36,271 nucleotides of DNA from Opitutaceae bacterium (GTDB lineage: Bacteria; Verrucomicrobiota; Verrucomicrobiia; Opitutales; Opitutaceae). Location of the stretch: positions 1-36,271 of the forward strand of contig JAGYIG010000035.1 in NCBI GenBank assembly GCA_018402455.1, in the 5' to 3' direction. The first letter of the stretch is position 1. The number at the start of each line of letters is the position of its first letter. Positions 1 through 6,547 of this stretch are shown piece after piece. The notes under the pieces were generated by a model, which was given only the letters and a program-made list of their open reading frames with translations, had not been told where the DNA came from and made no database searches. Position numbers and translations under genes: made by a program.

Positions 1-16
1 ACGGCAGTGTGCATGG

Positions 17-772
17 TCACGATGAGTTGGCGTCGGCCGCGGTGCGTGCGCTGGCAGCGTTTTTCATGCGGTAGCTTTGGCCGGTAATTGCGATGACGTG
101 GGCGTGGTGGAGGAAGCGGTCCAAGATCGCTCCGGCGGTGGGCACGTCCTGAAGGAGTTTGCCCCAGTCTTCCAAGGGACGGTTGCTGGTCATGATGGTG
201 GAGCGGTTTTCGTAGCGGCGCATGATGACCTCCAACAGATACTCGCCGGCGTGTTTGGGCAGTTGTTTGAGTCCCATGTCGTCGATGATGAGCAGGTCGG
301 GTTTGAGGTAACCGCGCATGAGGCGGTTGCGCTGAGCGAGGACCTCTTCGCTGAGGAAGTCGGCCACAAGGTCGAAGTTGGAGCGGTAGCGCACGATAAA
401 ACCCTGCTTGATCGCTTCGTAGCCGATCGCTTGGGCCAGGTGGGTTTTGCCGACGCCGGGTGGACCGACGAAGAGCACATCGGAGGTTTGGCGCACGAAG
501 TGGCAGGCGGCCAACTCATACACCAGCTTGCGCGAGATCGAGGCGTTGAAGCGCCAGTCAAAATCTTCGAGGCTTTTGAGGGCATGGAACTCGGCGGCTT
601 GGGTGCGCTGGGTAAGTCGGCGTTGTTCACGCAGGTTGAGTTCGTCGCTGAGGATCAGTTCGAGGAACTCGGCATGGGAGAGCCGGTTGGCCCCGGCCTC
701 TTGCAGGCGCAGTTGTAGGGTGCCGGCCAAGCCGGACAGACGGAGTTGTTTGAGGGCGGTATCGAGGTTCAT
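17..772 (-). CDS. istB: IS21 family transposition helper ATPase IstB
   Basis: The 251-residue protein is the AAA+ (DnaC-like) partner of the IstA transposase, which binds DNA and stimulates transposition. Visible motifs are Walker A (GPPGVGKTH), Walker B (LLIIDDMG), the arginine-rich MRRYENRSTIMTSN segment with sensor-1 asparagine, and a C-terminal AILDRFLHHAHVI region, all typical of IstB. The length matches the family (about 250). I chose the ATG at 772 (MNLDTALKQL) rather than the longer open frame reaching 1069. The extra 99 residues would overlap istA and look like out-of-frame arginine/proline-rich sequence. The start overlaps the istA stop as ATGA, the usual translational coupling in IS21. 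The reading frame is intact, so it could be functional even though its partner is broken. Confidence 0.93.
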   Translation of the reverse strand: MNLDTALKQLRLSGLAGTLQLRLQEAGANRLSHAEFLELILSDELNLREQRRLTQRTQAAEFHALKSLEDFDWRFNASISRKLVYELAACHFVRQTSDVLFVGPPGVGKTHLAQAIGYEAIKQGFIVRYRSNFDLVADFLSEEVLAQRNRLMRGYLKPDLLIIDDMGLKQLPKHAGEYLLEVIMRRYENRSTIMTSNRPLEDWGKLLQDVPTAGAILDRFLHHAHVIAITGQSYRMKNAASARTAADANSS

Positions 773-1760
773 GAGGAAAAGGGATCGAGTCGGTAGGCGT
801 CCATGGGACGGATCAGCGGGTGGGCTTCGAGGAAGTCGACCTGCACGACGTTGTCGGGCTCGCCGATGAGACGACGCAGGTCGCTGAGGCGGTAGGTGCC
901 GTTGCCGACGGCGCGCATGGCGGCCTGTTCGATGGCGTCGGCCGGATGGGTCTTGGTCAGCGATACGAGCCCTTGCAGGGAGCGGATGGCGTAGGCCCCA
1001 CGTTGGGTGTTGAGCCCTTCGGCCCAACGGGCGCAGGACGGGCCGATCAATCGGCAGCGATCCAGCCAATAGTTGGCACCGCGTTCGACGCCGTGGCGCT
1101 TGTGCTCGTGGATATGGGCTGCGGTGGTGGCGAAGCGGCCCGCTTCGACCCGGGCGTGCACGGCGATAGCCTCCTGGCGGTGGTTAAAGATGCGGATCAG
1201 GCGGGACTCGCCGCGGACCCAGACCTCGCGGGCCAGATACTCCGGGGGCACCGAGTAGTAGGCGCGCTCGAACTCGACGTGGCCGTCGCGGTGGACCTTG
1301 CGGCGGGCCTCGGTGAAGCTGGGAAACAGGCTCTCGGGCAAGGCCCGCAGGGCGGGCCGCTCGGCCTCGAACAGCGTGCGCACCTGTTGGCGCACGGTCC
1401 CGTGGATGCGGGTGTCCGCGGTGGTGCGCTCCCACTCGGCGAGGAACTGGTTTTGCGCGCCCAGCGAATCGAAGGTGCGGCCCTTGCAGGCGTTATCCTG
1501 GGCGTATTTGACGCCAGCCTCGACCTTGCCCTTGTGCTCGGGGCGGCGTGGCGCGGTGGGCACGACCACCGTGCCGTAGTGCCGGGCGAAGTCGGCCATC
1601 TTCGGGTTGAGGTTCGGCTCGAACCAATCCGGGTCGAGCACCGCGGCTTTGAGGTTGTCGACCACGACCGTGGCGGTGACTCAGCCAAAGTGCCGGAACG
1701 CGTTCTCCACGCAGCGGATAAAGGTCTCGGTGTCCTGGCGCCACACGACCTCGCTGTGGC
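769..1760 (-). pseudogene. istA: IS21 transposase IstA, 5'-truncated with in-frame stop
   Basis: The remnant is the C-terminal part of an IS21 DDE transposase. The downstream open segment (GTG at 1665, 298 residues) contains VDNLKAAV with the second catalytic Asp, then RRPEHKGKVEAGV with the catalytic Glu, and the C-terminal beta-barrel-like domain (FERAYYSVPPEYL). Upstream in the same frame the sequence reads SEVVWRQDTETF...ENAFRHFG, then TGA at 1683-1681, then VTATVVVDNLK. That is continuous IstA homology with a stop where glycine (GGA) is expected, so a single G-to-T change would explain it. Before about 1760 the frame stays open but no longer resembles IstA, implying a deletion that removed the HTH and first Asp. 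Full-length IstA is about 500 residues; about 325 codons remain. Confidence 0.85.
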
Positions 1761-2107
1761 GCCGCCTCAATCCAAGACCTTGAAAGTCCCGTTCGGTAAC
1801 CTTGGTGAAATCCACCATTCCGTGGGCCAAAAGCATGCGCGCGAGCCGGACGTCGATAATGCGGCGGCGTGTGAACCCCGCCACGGCTGCATCCTGCCAC
1901 ACGGCGCCTGCTTGGTCGCGTGGCTCAATTTCCTCTTCGCCCGTGATCGTATTTGCCCCCAATGCGCACCGCCCAGCGGTCAGGGAGGAGTTGTCCCGGG
2001 TCTCGCGTCGTTATGGTTTCATCGCGGGACACTTCGGGCTCGCGCTCTGGGAACTGCTGCCAGTCGCCCTGACGTCCACAACATTGCGATCGATTCTAGC
2101 TGCTTCC
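1761..2107. other. Spacer between IS remnant and ATPase gene, no recognisable gene
   Basis: This stretch of roughly 350 bases has short open frames on both strands but none that I recognise. The minus frame that continues upstream from the istA remnant (to about 2010) is open but resembles no family I know, so it could be the fusion partner left by the deletion that truncated istA. GC content falls toward the 3' end, where the regulatory palindrome of the next gene begins. Confidence 0.4.
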
Positions 2108-2149
2108 TTGACAATTGAGTAATATTACTCACTTTGATGAGTAAATTGT
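2108..2149 (+). promoter_or_regulatory. Nested palindromic operator/promoter before the AAA ATPase
   Basis: A perfect 16-base palindrome, TGAGTAATATTACTCA, lies at 2116-2131. A third half-site, TGAGTAA, follows at 2138-2144, and outer arms ACAATT (2111-2116) and AATTGT (2144-2149) flank the block. A consensus -35 hexamer TTGACA sits at 2108-2113, touching the palindrome, but no convincing -10 is seen at 16-18 bases. The block ends one base before the start codon and is AT-rich in an otherwise GC-rich region. This arrangement suits an operator bound by a dimeric repressor, possibly autoregulation or control by a lost partner. That role is inferred. Confidence 0.5.
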
Positions 2150-3337
2150 ATGTCTAGGTATAACCTATTATCTATTATCAGGAAGCGCCTTGATGAGCCC
2201 CGACAATTCATTCAGGTATTGGCCGGCCCCCGACAGGTTGGTAAGACCACTTTGGCACGGCAATTCATGGCGGAACCGGGGGTCGTCTCCCATTATGCCA
2301 CTGCCGATGAACCCACTCTGCGAGACCGCTCTTGGCTCGAACAGCAATGGGAAACCGGACGGCTGCGTGCCCGCGACCAAACCACCGGGGCGCTATTGGT
2401 TTTGGATGAAATCCAGAAGGTCACAGGCTGGTCCGAAACCGTAAAGCGGCTTTGGGACGAAGACACTCATGCCGGCATCCCGCTCAAGGTCATCGTGCTG
2501 GGGTCGGCTCCATTGCTCATCGGGCGAGGACTGACGGAAAGCCTGGCCGGCCGATTTGAGGTAATACCGGTCCCACATTGGTCCTTCACGGAGATGAAGA
2601 CTGTCTTCGGTTGGACCGTGGAGCAATACGTCTACCACGGCGGCTACCCCGGCTCTGCTCCTTTGATCGCCGATCCGGCCCGGTGGCGCAGCTACATTGT
2701 CGATTCCCTGATCGAAACGACGATTTCCCGGGACATTCTGTTGATGACCCGGGTGGACAAGCCCGCGCTGCTCCGGTTGCTGTTCCAGCTGGGCTGCGCC
2801 TACTCCGGGCAAATCCTGTCCTACCAAAAGATTCTCGGTCAACTGCAGGACGCCGGCAATACCGTCACCCTGGCGCACTACCTCAACCTGTTGAAAGGAG
2901 CCGGAATGGTGATGGGTCTGATGAAATACTCACACGGCCAGGTGCGTCAGCGGGGATCCAGTCCGAAGCTCCAGGTGCTCAACACGGCCCTGCTGTCGGC
3001 TCAAAGCGGAGATACTTTCGAGGAGGTGCGCGGCCACGGAGACAAGTGGGGGCGCTTGGTGGAAACCTGCGTTGGAGCGCACTTGATGAACACCCGTGCA
3101 GGCACCGCGCTCGAGGTCACCTACTGGCGCGAGCGAAACCATGAGGTTGATTTTGTCCTTCAGCGCGGCGACGCGTGCGTAGCGATTGAGGTGAAAAGTG
3201 GCCGCCGCCGGGAATCGTTGCCGGGCATGGCAGCATTCGCGAAACAGTATTCCCCGAGGAAGTCCCTGCTCGTGGGGCCGCAAGGCATCCCGCTCGAGGA
3301 GTTTCTTGGCCAGCCGGCGGCCTATTGGTTCGATTAG
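2150..3337 (+). CDS. AAA family ATPase with C-terminal DUF4143 domain
   Basis: The 395-residue protein has the architecture of the widespread AAA_14/DUF4143 ATPases. Walker A is GPRQVGKTT (residues 26-34), Walker B LLVLDEIQ (82-89), a sensor-like VIVLGSAPLL (114-123) and SLAGRF (131-136) follow. The C-terminal part ends in a PD-(D/E)XK-nuclease-like pattern, ERNHEVDFVL...AIEVKSG. The cellular role of this family is not established; members are often orphan genes linked to mobile DNA. The start is the ATG immediately after the palindromic block, with no Shine-Dalgarno sequence. The length is usual for the family (about 380-400). It lies between an IS element and the glycan locus and has no functional link to either that I can see, so it is probably horizontally acquired cargo. 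The reading frame is intact. Confidence 0.9.
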   Translation: MSRYNLLSIIRKRLDEPRQFIQVLAGPRQVGKTTLARQFMAEPGVVSHYATADEPTLRDRSWLEQQWETGRLRARDQTTGALLVLDEIQKVTGWSETVKRLWDEDTHAGIPLKVIVLGSAPLLIGRGLTESLAGRFEVIPVPHWSFTEMKTVFGWTVEQYVYHGGYPGSAPLIADPARWRSYIVDSLIETTISRDILLMTRVDKPALLRLLFQLGCAYSGQILSYQKILGQLQDAGNTVTLAHYLNLLKGAGMVMGLMKYSHGQVRQRGSSPKLQVLNTALLSAQSGDTFEEVRGHGDKWGRLVETCVGAHLMNTRAGTALEVTYWRERNHEVDFVLQRGDACVAIEVKSGRRRESLPGMAAFAKQYSPRKSLLVGPQGIPLEEFLGQPAAYWFD

Positions 3338-3409
3338 AACTCGCGAATTAATCGGATACCTCCGGTTAGGATTTGTAGCTCCGCACCCTTGATCCTTTAA
3401 AACCAGAAC

Positions 3410-4801
3410 GTGGAAAACAGCCTCGCCCCGATCCAGTTCTACGTTGATCAGCCCGCCAGATGGGGGACTTTGGAGCGGTGTCAGATTATACGCGGCTGGT
3501 GCTTTGGCGCGACGGGCGAACCGCTCTGTGGCATCCGCGTGCAGGCGGCGGGCCGCGTTTATCACGGCGTAACCGGCCGACCGCGGCCCGACGTGAAGGC
3601 CGCCTTCCCAGAGGCACCGAATGATTTCACCGGGTTCGAGATCCGTGCCACCTTGCCCAGCGGCTCATATGATTTGTCCATCGAGGCCCTGTTGATGGAC
3701 GGTTCCTGGCGAACATTCCTCACCCAACGGGTCAAGATTCCACGAAGTTGGTGGCCGCGCTGGCTCGGCGGTGGATCCCCCGCGGAGTTGATCGCCTTCC
3801 AAATGCCGGCCCACGCCACCCACGTTCCCAAGCCGTTGCAGCGCGAAAAATTTCCCGCCGCGCGACGGACCGACCAGCCCGCCTTCGCCATCGTCACGCC
3901 CAGTTATAATCAGGCCCGGTTTCTCGGCGAAACCGTCCGCAGCCTGCTCAGTCAGACCATCGCGGTTGACTATGTGGTCCAAGACGGAGGGTCCACGGAT
4001 GGCAGCGTCAAAATTATCCGAGGCTTTGCCGAGGAGGAGCAAGGGGCAGGGAGCAAGGAGCGAATAAATTGCGGCGCAGATGACCGGGGCCAGAGGTCAG
4101 TGGCCAGCACGGTCCTAAATGAACCTTCTGCCTGCTCCATGCTCCCTTCTCCCGTCAAGCCGCGACTGCTCCACTGGAGTAGCGCGCCTGACGGCGGCCA
4201 GGCCGACGCCATCGCCAGGGGTTTCGCCCGCACAAGCGGCGGACCAGATGACCTGATGGCGTGGATCAATTCCGACGACTTCTATCTGCCGGGCGCCTTG
4301 GGCTATGTCGCGGACTACTTCGCGCGCCACCCAGAGGTGGATGTCATCTACGGCCACCGCATTTTGGTGGACGCAAATTCCCATGAAATCGGCCGTTGGT
4401 TTCTGCCCAAGCACGATCCCGAGGTGCTTAAGCTCAACGATTTTGTGCCTCAGGAAACCCTATTCTGGCGGCGTAGGATTTGGGATCGGGTGGGAGGATT
4501 GGACACGTCTTTCCAATTCGCCATGGACTGGGACCTGCTCCTGCGTTTTCAGGAGGCGGGAGCGAATATTGTGCGCGTGCCTTATTTCTTGGCCTGTTTT
4601 CGAATCCATTCTGCCCAGAAGACCTCCGCCCAAATGCACTCAGTCGGCCAAGCAGAGATCGATCATCTCCGCACGCGAAGCCAAGGACGGGCGATCCCAC
4701 CGGAAGAACTGGAAAACCACCCCGTCCTGCTTCGTTACCTCCGGCGCAGTGCGCGGCGGGAGTTGTGGGGACGACTGCGCGCGCGGTTCAGTTGGCGATA
4801 G
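3410..4801 (+). CDS. GT2 glycosyltransferase with N-terminal beta module and in-frame insertion
   Basis: The 463-residue protein starts with GTG at 3410. Residues 8-110 form a beta-rich module (RGWCF...GRPRPDV...F...FTGFEI) that recurs on other glycosyltransferases in this window. Residues 157-400 are a GT-A/GT2 catalytic domain: AIVTPSYNQARFLGETV, the nucleotide-binding VQDGGSTDGS, DGGQADAI, the metal-binding NSDD (287-290), and the acceptor/base region FAMDWDLLLRF. It probably transfers a sugar from a nucleotide donor during surface glycan synthesis in the cytoplasm. Between IIRGFA and RLLHWSSAPDGG there are about 44 extra residues that GT2 relatives lack. They are encoded by a palindromic element (4036-4152) and are low-complexity (EEEQGAGSKER...). 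The frame is kept, so the enzyme may still fold. The 3' end resembles the stub at 5425-5829, pointing to an ancestral tandem pair. Confidence 0.88.
   Translation: MENSLAPIQFYVDQPARWGTLERCQIIRGWCFGATGEPLCGIRVQAAGRVYHGVTGRPRPDVKAAFPEAPNDFTGFEIRATLPSGSYDLSIEALLMDGSWRTFLTQRVKIPRSWWPRWLGGGSPAELIAFQMPAHATHVPKPLQREKFPAARRTDQPAFAIVTPSYNQARFLGETVRSLLSQTIAVDYVVQDGGSTDGSVKIIRGFAEEEQGAGSKERINCGADDRGQRSVASTVLNEPSACSMLPSPVKPRLLHWSSAPDGGQADAIARGFARTSGGPDDLMAWINSDDFYLPGALGYVADYFARHPEVDVIYGHRILVDANSHEIGRWFLPKHDPEVLKLNDFVPQETLFWRRRIWDRVGGLDTSFQFAMDWDLLLRFQEAGANIVRVPYFLACFRIHSAQKTSAQMHSVGQAEIDHLRTRSQGRAIPPEELENHPVLLRYLRRSARRELWGRLRARFSWR
4036..4152. repeat. Palindromic element inserted in frame within the GT2 gene
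   Basis: Two 25-base arms, 4036-4060 (purine-rich, GGAGCAAGGGGCAGGGAGC...) and 4128-4152 (pyrimidine-rich, ending CATGCTCCCTTCTCC), are inverted repeats matching at 19 of 25 positions. They flank a 67-base core that contains GGCCAGAGGTCAGTGGCCAG. The unit is 117 bases, divisible by three, and has no stop in the coding frame, so it adds about 39 codons. The style (GGGAGC/GCTCCC arms around a GGCCAGAGG core) resembles dispersed palindromic repeats of bacterial intergenic regions. I saw no second full copy in this window. Confidence 0.6.
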
Positions 4802-4899
4802 TCCACCGAGGGCCGGTGGTGAGCAGATCGAGTTAGCCGACAAGGTCGGTGTAATCCTTCACTCAGACGCCGCGTTCGCCGGTGGTAGCGTTGGGACAC

Positions 4900-5412
4900 A
4901 GCACATCCGCACGGTTGTCGCCGTTCGGCCAGCGGTACCGGAGCGCTCCGATTCGTCGTCGTCCTGTCGCCCGATTGACCATACCCATTGCAGCCCATCG
5001 CCCACAACGGGCCATCCGTCTTCACATCCAAGACGAACGGAATCGAATCATTGCCCGATATCGCCACTTGAACCACATCCGCCATACCCAGGGCTGCCGG
5101 GGACTTCCTTTGCAGGATTCGATTCAATCCCGGTTGGCCATCCTGATCCGATCCGACCGCTATCACCATCGGCAACCCACGGTAAAGAGCCTCCTGAGTC
5201 AGCAAACGCTCCACCCCGCCGAGGGTCACCGTGGCCGTCCGACTGCTTCCGGTCATTTTCTCTTCGACCATGACATCGATCACCCGACTGGTCGTGCCAT
5301 GATCACGACTCAATGACACCCACTCCGCATCCACCGTCGCCACCCAAGGCGCATCCGGGTCCACCCGGTTCGGGCAGCTTGCTGGAGCCGAACCGACCGA
5401 CAACGCTGACGC
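4900..5412 (-). pseudogene. Fragment of an RCC1/BACON repeat protein
   Basis: An open minus-strand frame here translates to recognisable pieces of a secreted repeat protein. About 5370-5209 reads like a BACON domain (VDAEWVSLSRDHGTTS..., then TGSSRTATVTLGG). About 5088-4918 reads like an RCC1 beta-propeller blade (VVQVAISGNDS...KTDGPLWAMGCNGYGQSGD, then TTTNRSAPVPLA). There is no plausible start: upstream the frame runs into the antisense of a glycosyltransferase stub. Downstream the RCC1 pattern is lost with no further blades. It is therefore an internal fragment of a much longer gene. It sits between the end of one GT2 gene and the severed tail of another, in opposite orientation, which suggests a rearrangement. 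Boundaries are approximate. Confidence 0.6.
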
Positions 5413-5424
5413 ATCGGAAAATCC

Positions 5425-5829
5425 GTGGGCGGTCTCGACCCAGCAGTCTGCCTCGCATGGGATGGGGACCCCTTGCTGCGATTTAAACAAATCGGGTCCA
5501 AAATCATCCACGTGCCCCGATTCATGGCAGCCTTCCGCATTCACTCCGCGCAAAAATCCTCCGTCCGGATCGCATCCAGCGGGCAGGCGGAAAGGGACCA
5601 GATCCGTGAGATTTACGGCGGGCGAAAGGTCACCGCATCAGATCTGCTCAATTCCTCCGCACTCCGGCGCTACCTGCGACCCAGCAAGCAGTTGGAGGCA
5701 GATTGGATACGTCGAAATCCCGGCGACTTGAGGATTGCCGTGGGCCGAACGACAATTGCAGTCCGGGACAATAAATTGGAAGTTGTGCTGGAAAGCGCCC
5801 GGCATATCGCGAAGGCTCGGCGTGGCTGA
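5425..5829 (+). pseudogene. 3' stub of a second GT2 glycosyltransferase
   Basis: The 134-residue frame opens at a GTG directly with VGGLDPAVCLAWDGDPLLRF. This aligns with VGGLDTSFQFAMDWDLLLRF near residue 361 of the glycosyltransferase at 3410-4801. Similarity continues through VPRFMAAFRIHSAQKSS and GQAERDQI, and LNSSALRRYL corresponds to LENHPVLLRYL. The nucleotide-binding and metal-binding (NSDD-type) parts of the catalytic domain are missing, so it cannot be an active enzyme. The homology starts exactly where the RCC1/BACON fragment ends, so the 5' part was probably lost in the same rearrangement. Its C-terminal extension (LEADWIRRNPGDL...) differs from the paralogue. The frame overlaps the beginning of longer readings of the coiled-coil gene but not its preferred ATG. 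Confidence 0.75.
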
Positions 5830-5842
5830 TAAGCCCCGCCCG

Positions 5843-6547
5843 ATGTCCTTGCCTCACTCAACCGATTCCCCGCAAACCACTTCGTCTGAAGCTCCCGAGG
5901 CAGTCCGCTTGCTACGCCGCGAAATCGCTCTGCTCAAATCCGAGGTGTTCGAATTGCAGGATCGAATTCTGGCCAAGGACACGGAGAAGGCCGATGCCGT
6001 CGCGTTGCTTGGCCGGGCCGAATTGGAACTGGAGAGCAAGCTCGCCTATATCGTCGAACTTGATCGGGCCTTGAACACCCGAATCCGCGAACTTGAGCAT
6101 GAGTGTGACCGCAAGACCACCGAGATCGATCAACGGGGAGAAGCCTTGGCCGCCGCGCGGGCCGAAACCTCCGCCGAGGTAAAGCGCCGGGATGAGATCA
6201 TCGCCGATCTGACCTCCCGTTTGGAGCAGGCCAATCAGGAGATCTCCCGCGCCCACGGATTGGCCGGCGAATATGCCGCGAAGTGGGATGGGGTGAAACA
6301 GGACCATGCAAAAGAAGTCGACGCCCACCAAACCACGAACCGATTACTGCAGGCGGCGGAAACAAAGCTCGGTCGCCTGACGGTTGAAGGGCAAAAGATC
6401 CAAGCACGGGCCGAACAGCTCGAGCGGGACCTTCACGACACCGCCGAGCGCTTGGCGGTGGCCGAAACTAAAATCGCAACGATCAAAGTTTCCCTTTGGT
6501 GGCGGATGGGGCGGCCTTGGCGCGCGCTTTTTGGACCTAAGGAATGA
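5843..6547 (+). CDS. Coiled-coil protein with C-terminal WWRMGRPWR motif
   Basis: The 234-residue protein has a short disordered Ser/Thr/Pro start and then one long predicted coiled coil (about residues 20-205) with heptad patterns and many Glu, Lys, Arg, Ala and Leu. It ends in a basic aromatic tail, IKVSLWWRMGRPWRALFG. Tails of the type SLSWRLTxPLR after a coiled coil are common on proteins of polysaccharide clusters and may contact the membrane or scaffold the enzymes; that role is an inference here. The ATG at 5843 is preferred because the longer open frame (from 5735) begins out of frame inside the upstream stub; a GTG at 5822 is an alternative. The stop overlaps the next start (ATGA), so it is probably translationally coupled to the GT-B glycosyltransferase that follows. 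Confidence 0.75.
   Translation: MSLPHSTDSPQTTSSEAPEAVRLLRREIALLKSEVFELQDRILAKDTEKADAVALLGRAELELESKLAYIVELDRALNTRIRELEHECDRKTTEIDQRGEALAAARAETSAEVKRRDEIIADLTSRLEQANQEISRAHGLAGEYAAKWDGVKQDHAKEVDAHQTTNRLLQAAETKLGRLTVEGQKIQARAEQLERDLHDTAERLAVAETKIATIKVSLWWRMGRPWRALFGPKE

Larger units (their letters stand above)
1..1760 (-). mobile_element. Decayed IS21-family insertion sequence (istA remnant + istB)
   Basis: Two consecutive minus-strand genes match the IS21 layout: transposase istA followed by the AAA+ helper istB, with the istA stop overlapping the istB start. The element is not intact. istA homology ends abruptly near 1755-1760, so the N-terminal helix-turn-helix and first catalytic aspartate are absent, and an in-frame TGA interrupts the remainder. 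The istB stop lies only 16 bases from the window edge, so the left terminal repeat may fall outside. I could not identify terminal inverted repeats or a target duplication. The right boundary is set by loss of homology, not by a seen end. Confidence 0.8.

Noticed and set aside
77..718. 213-codon plus-strand open frame
   Set aside because: Antisense to istB, which has full Walker motifs.
820..2118. 432-codon plus-strand open frame
   Set aside because: It is antisense to istA, whose motifs are clear, and its translation has no recognisable domain; a GC-bias shadow.
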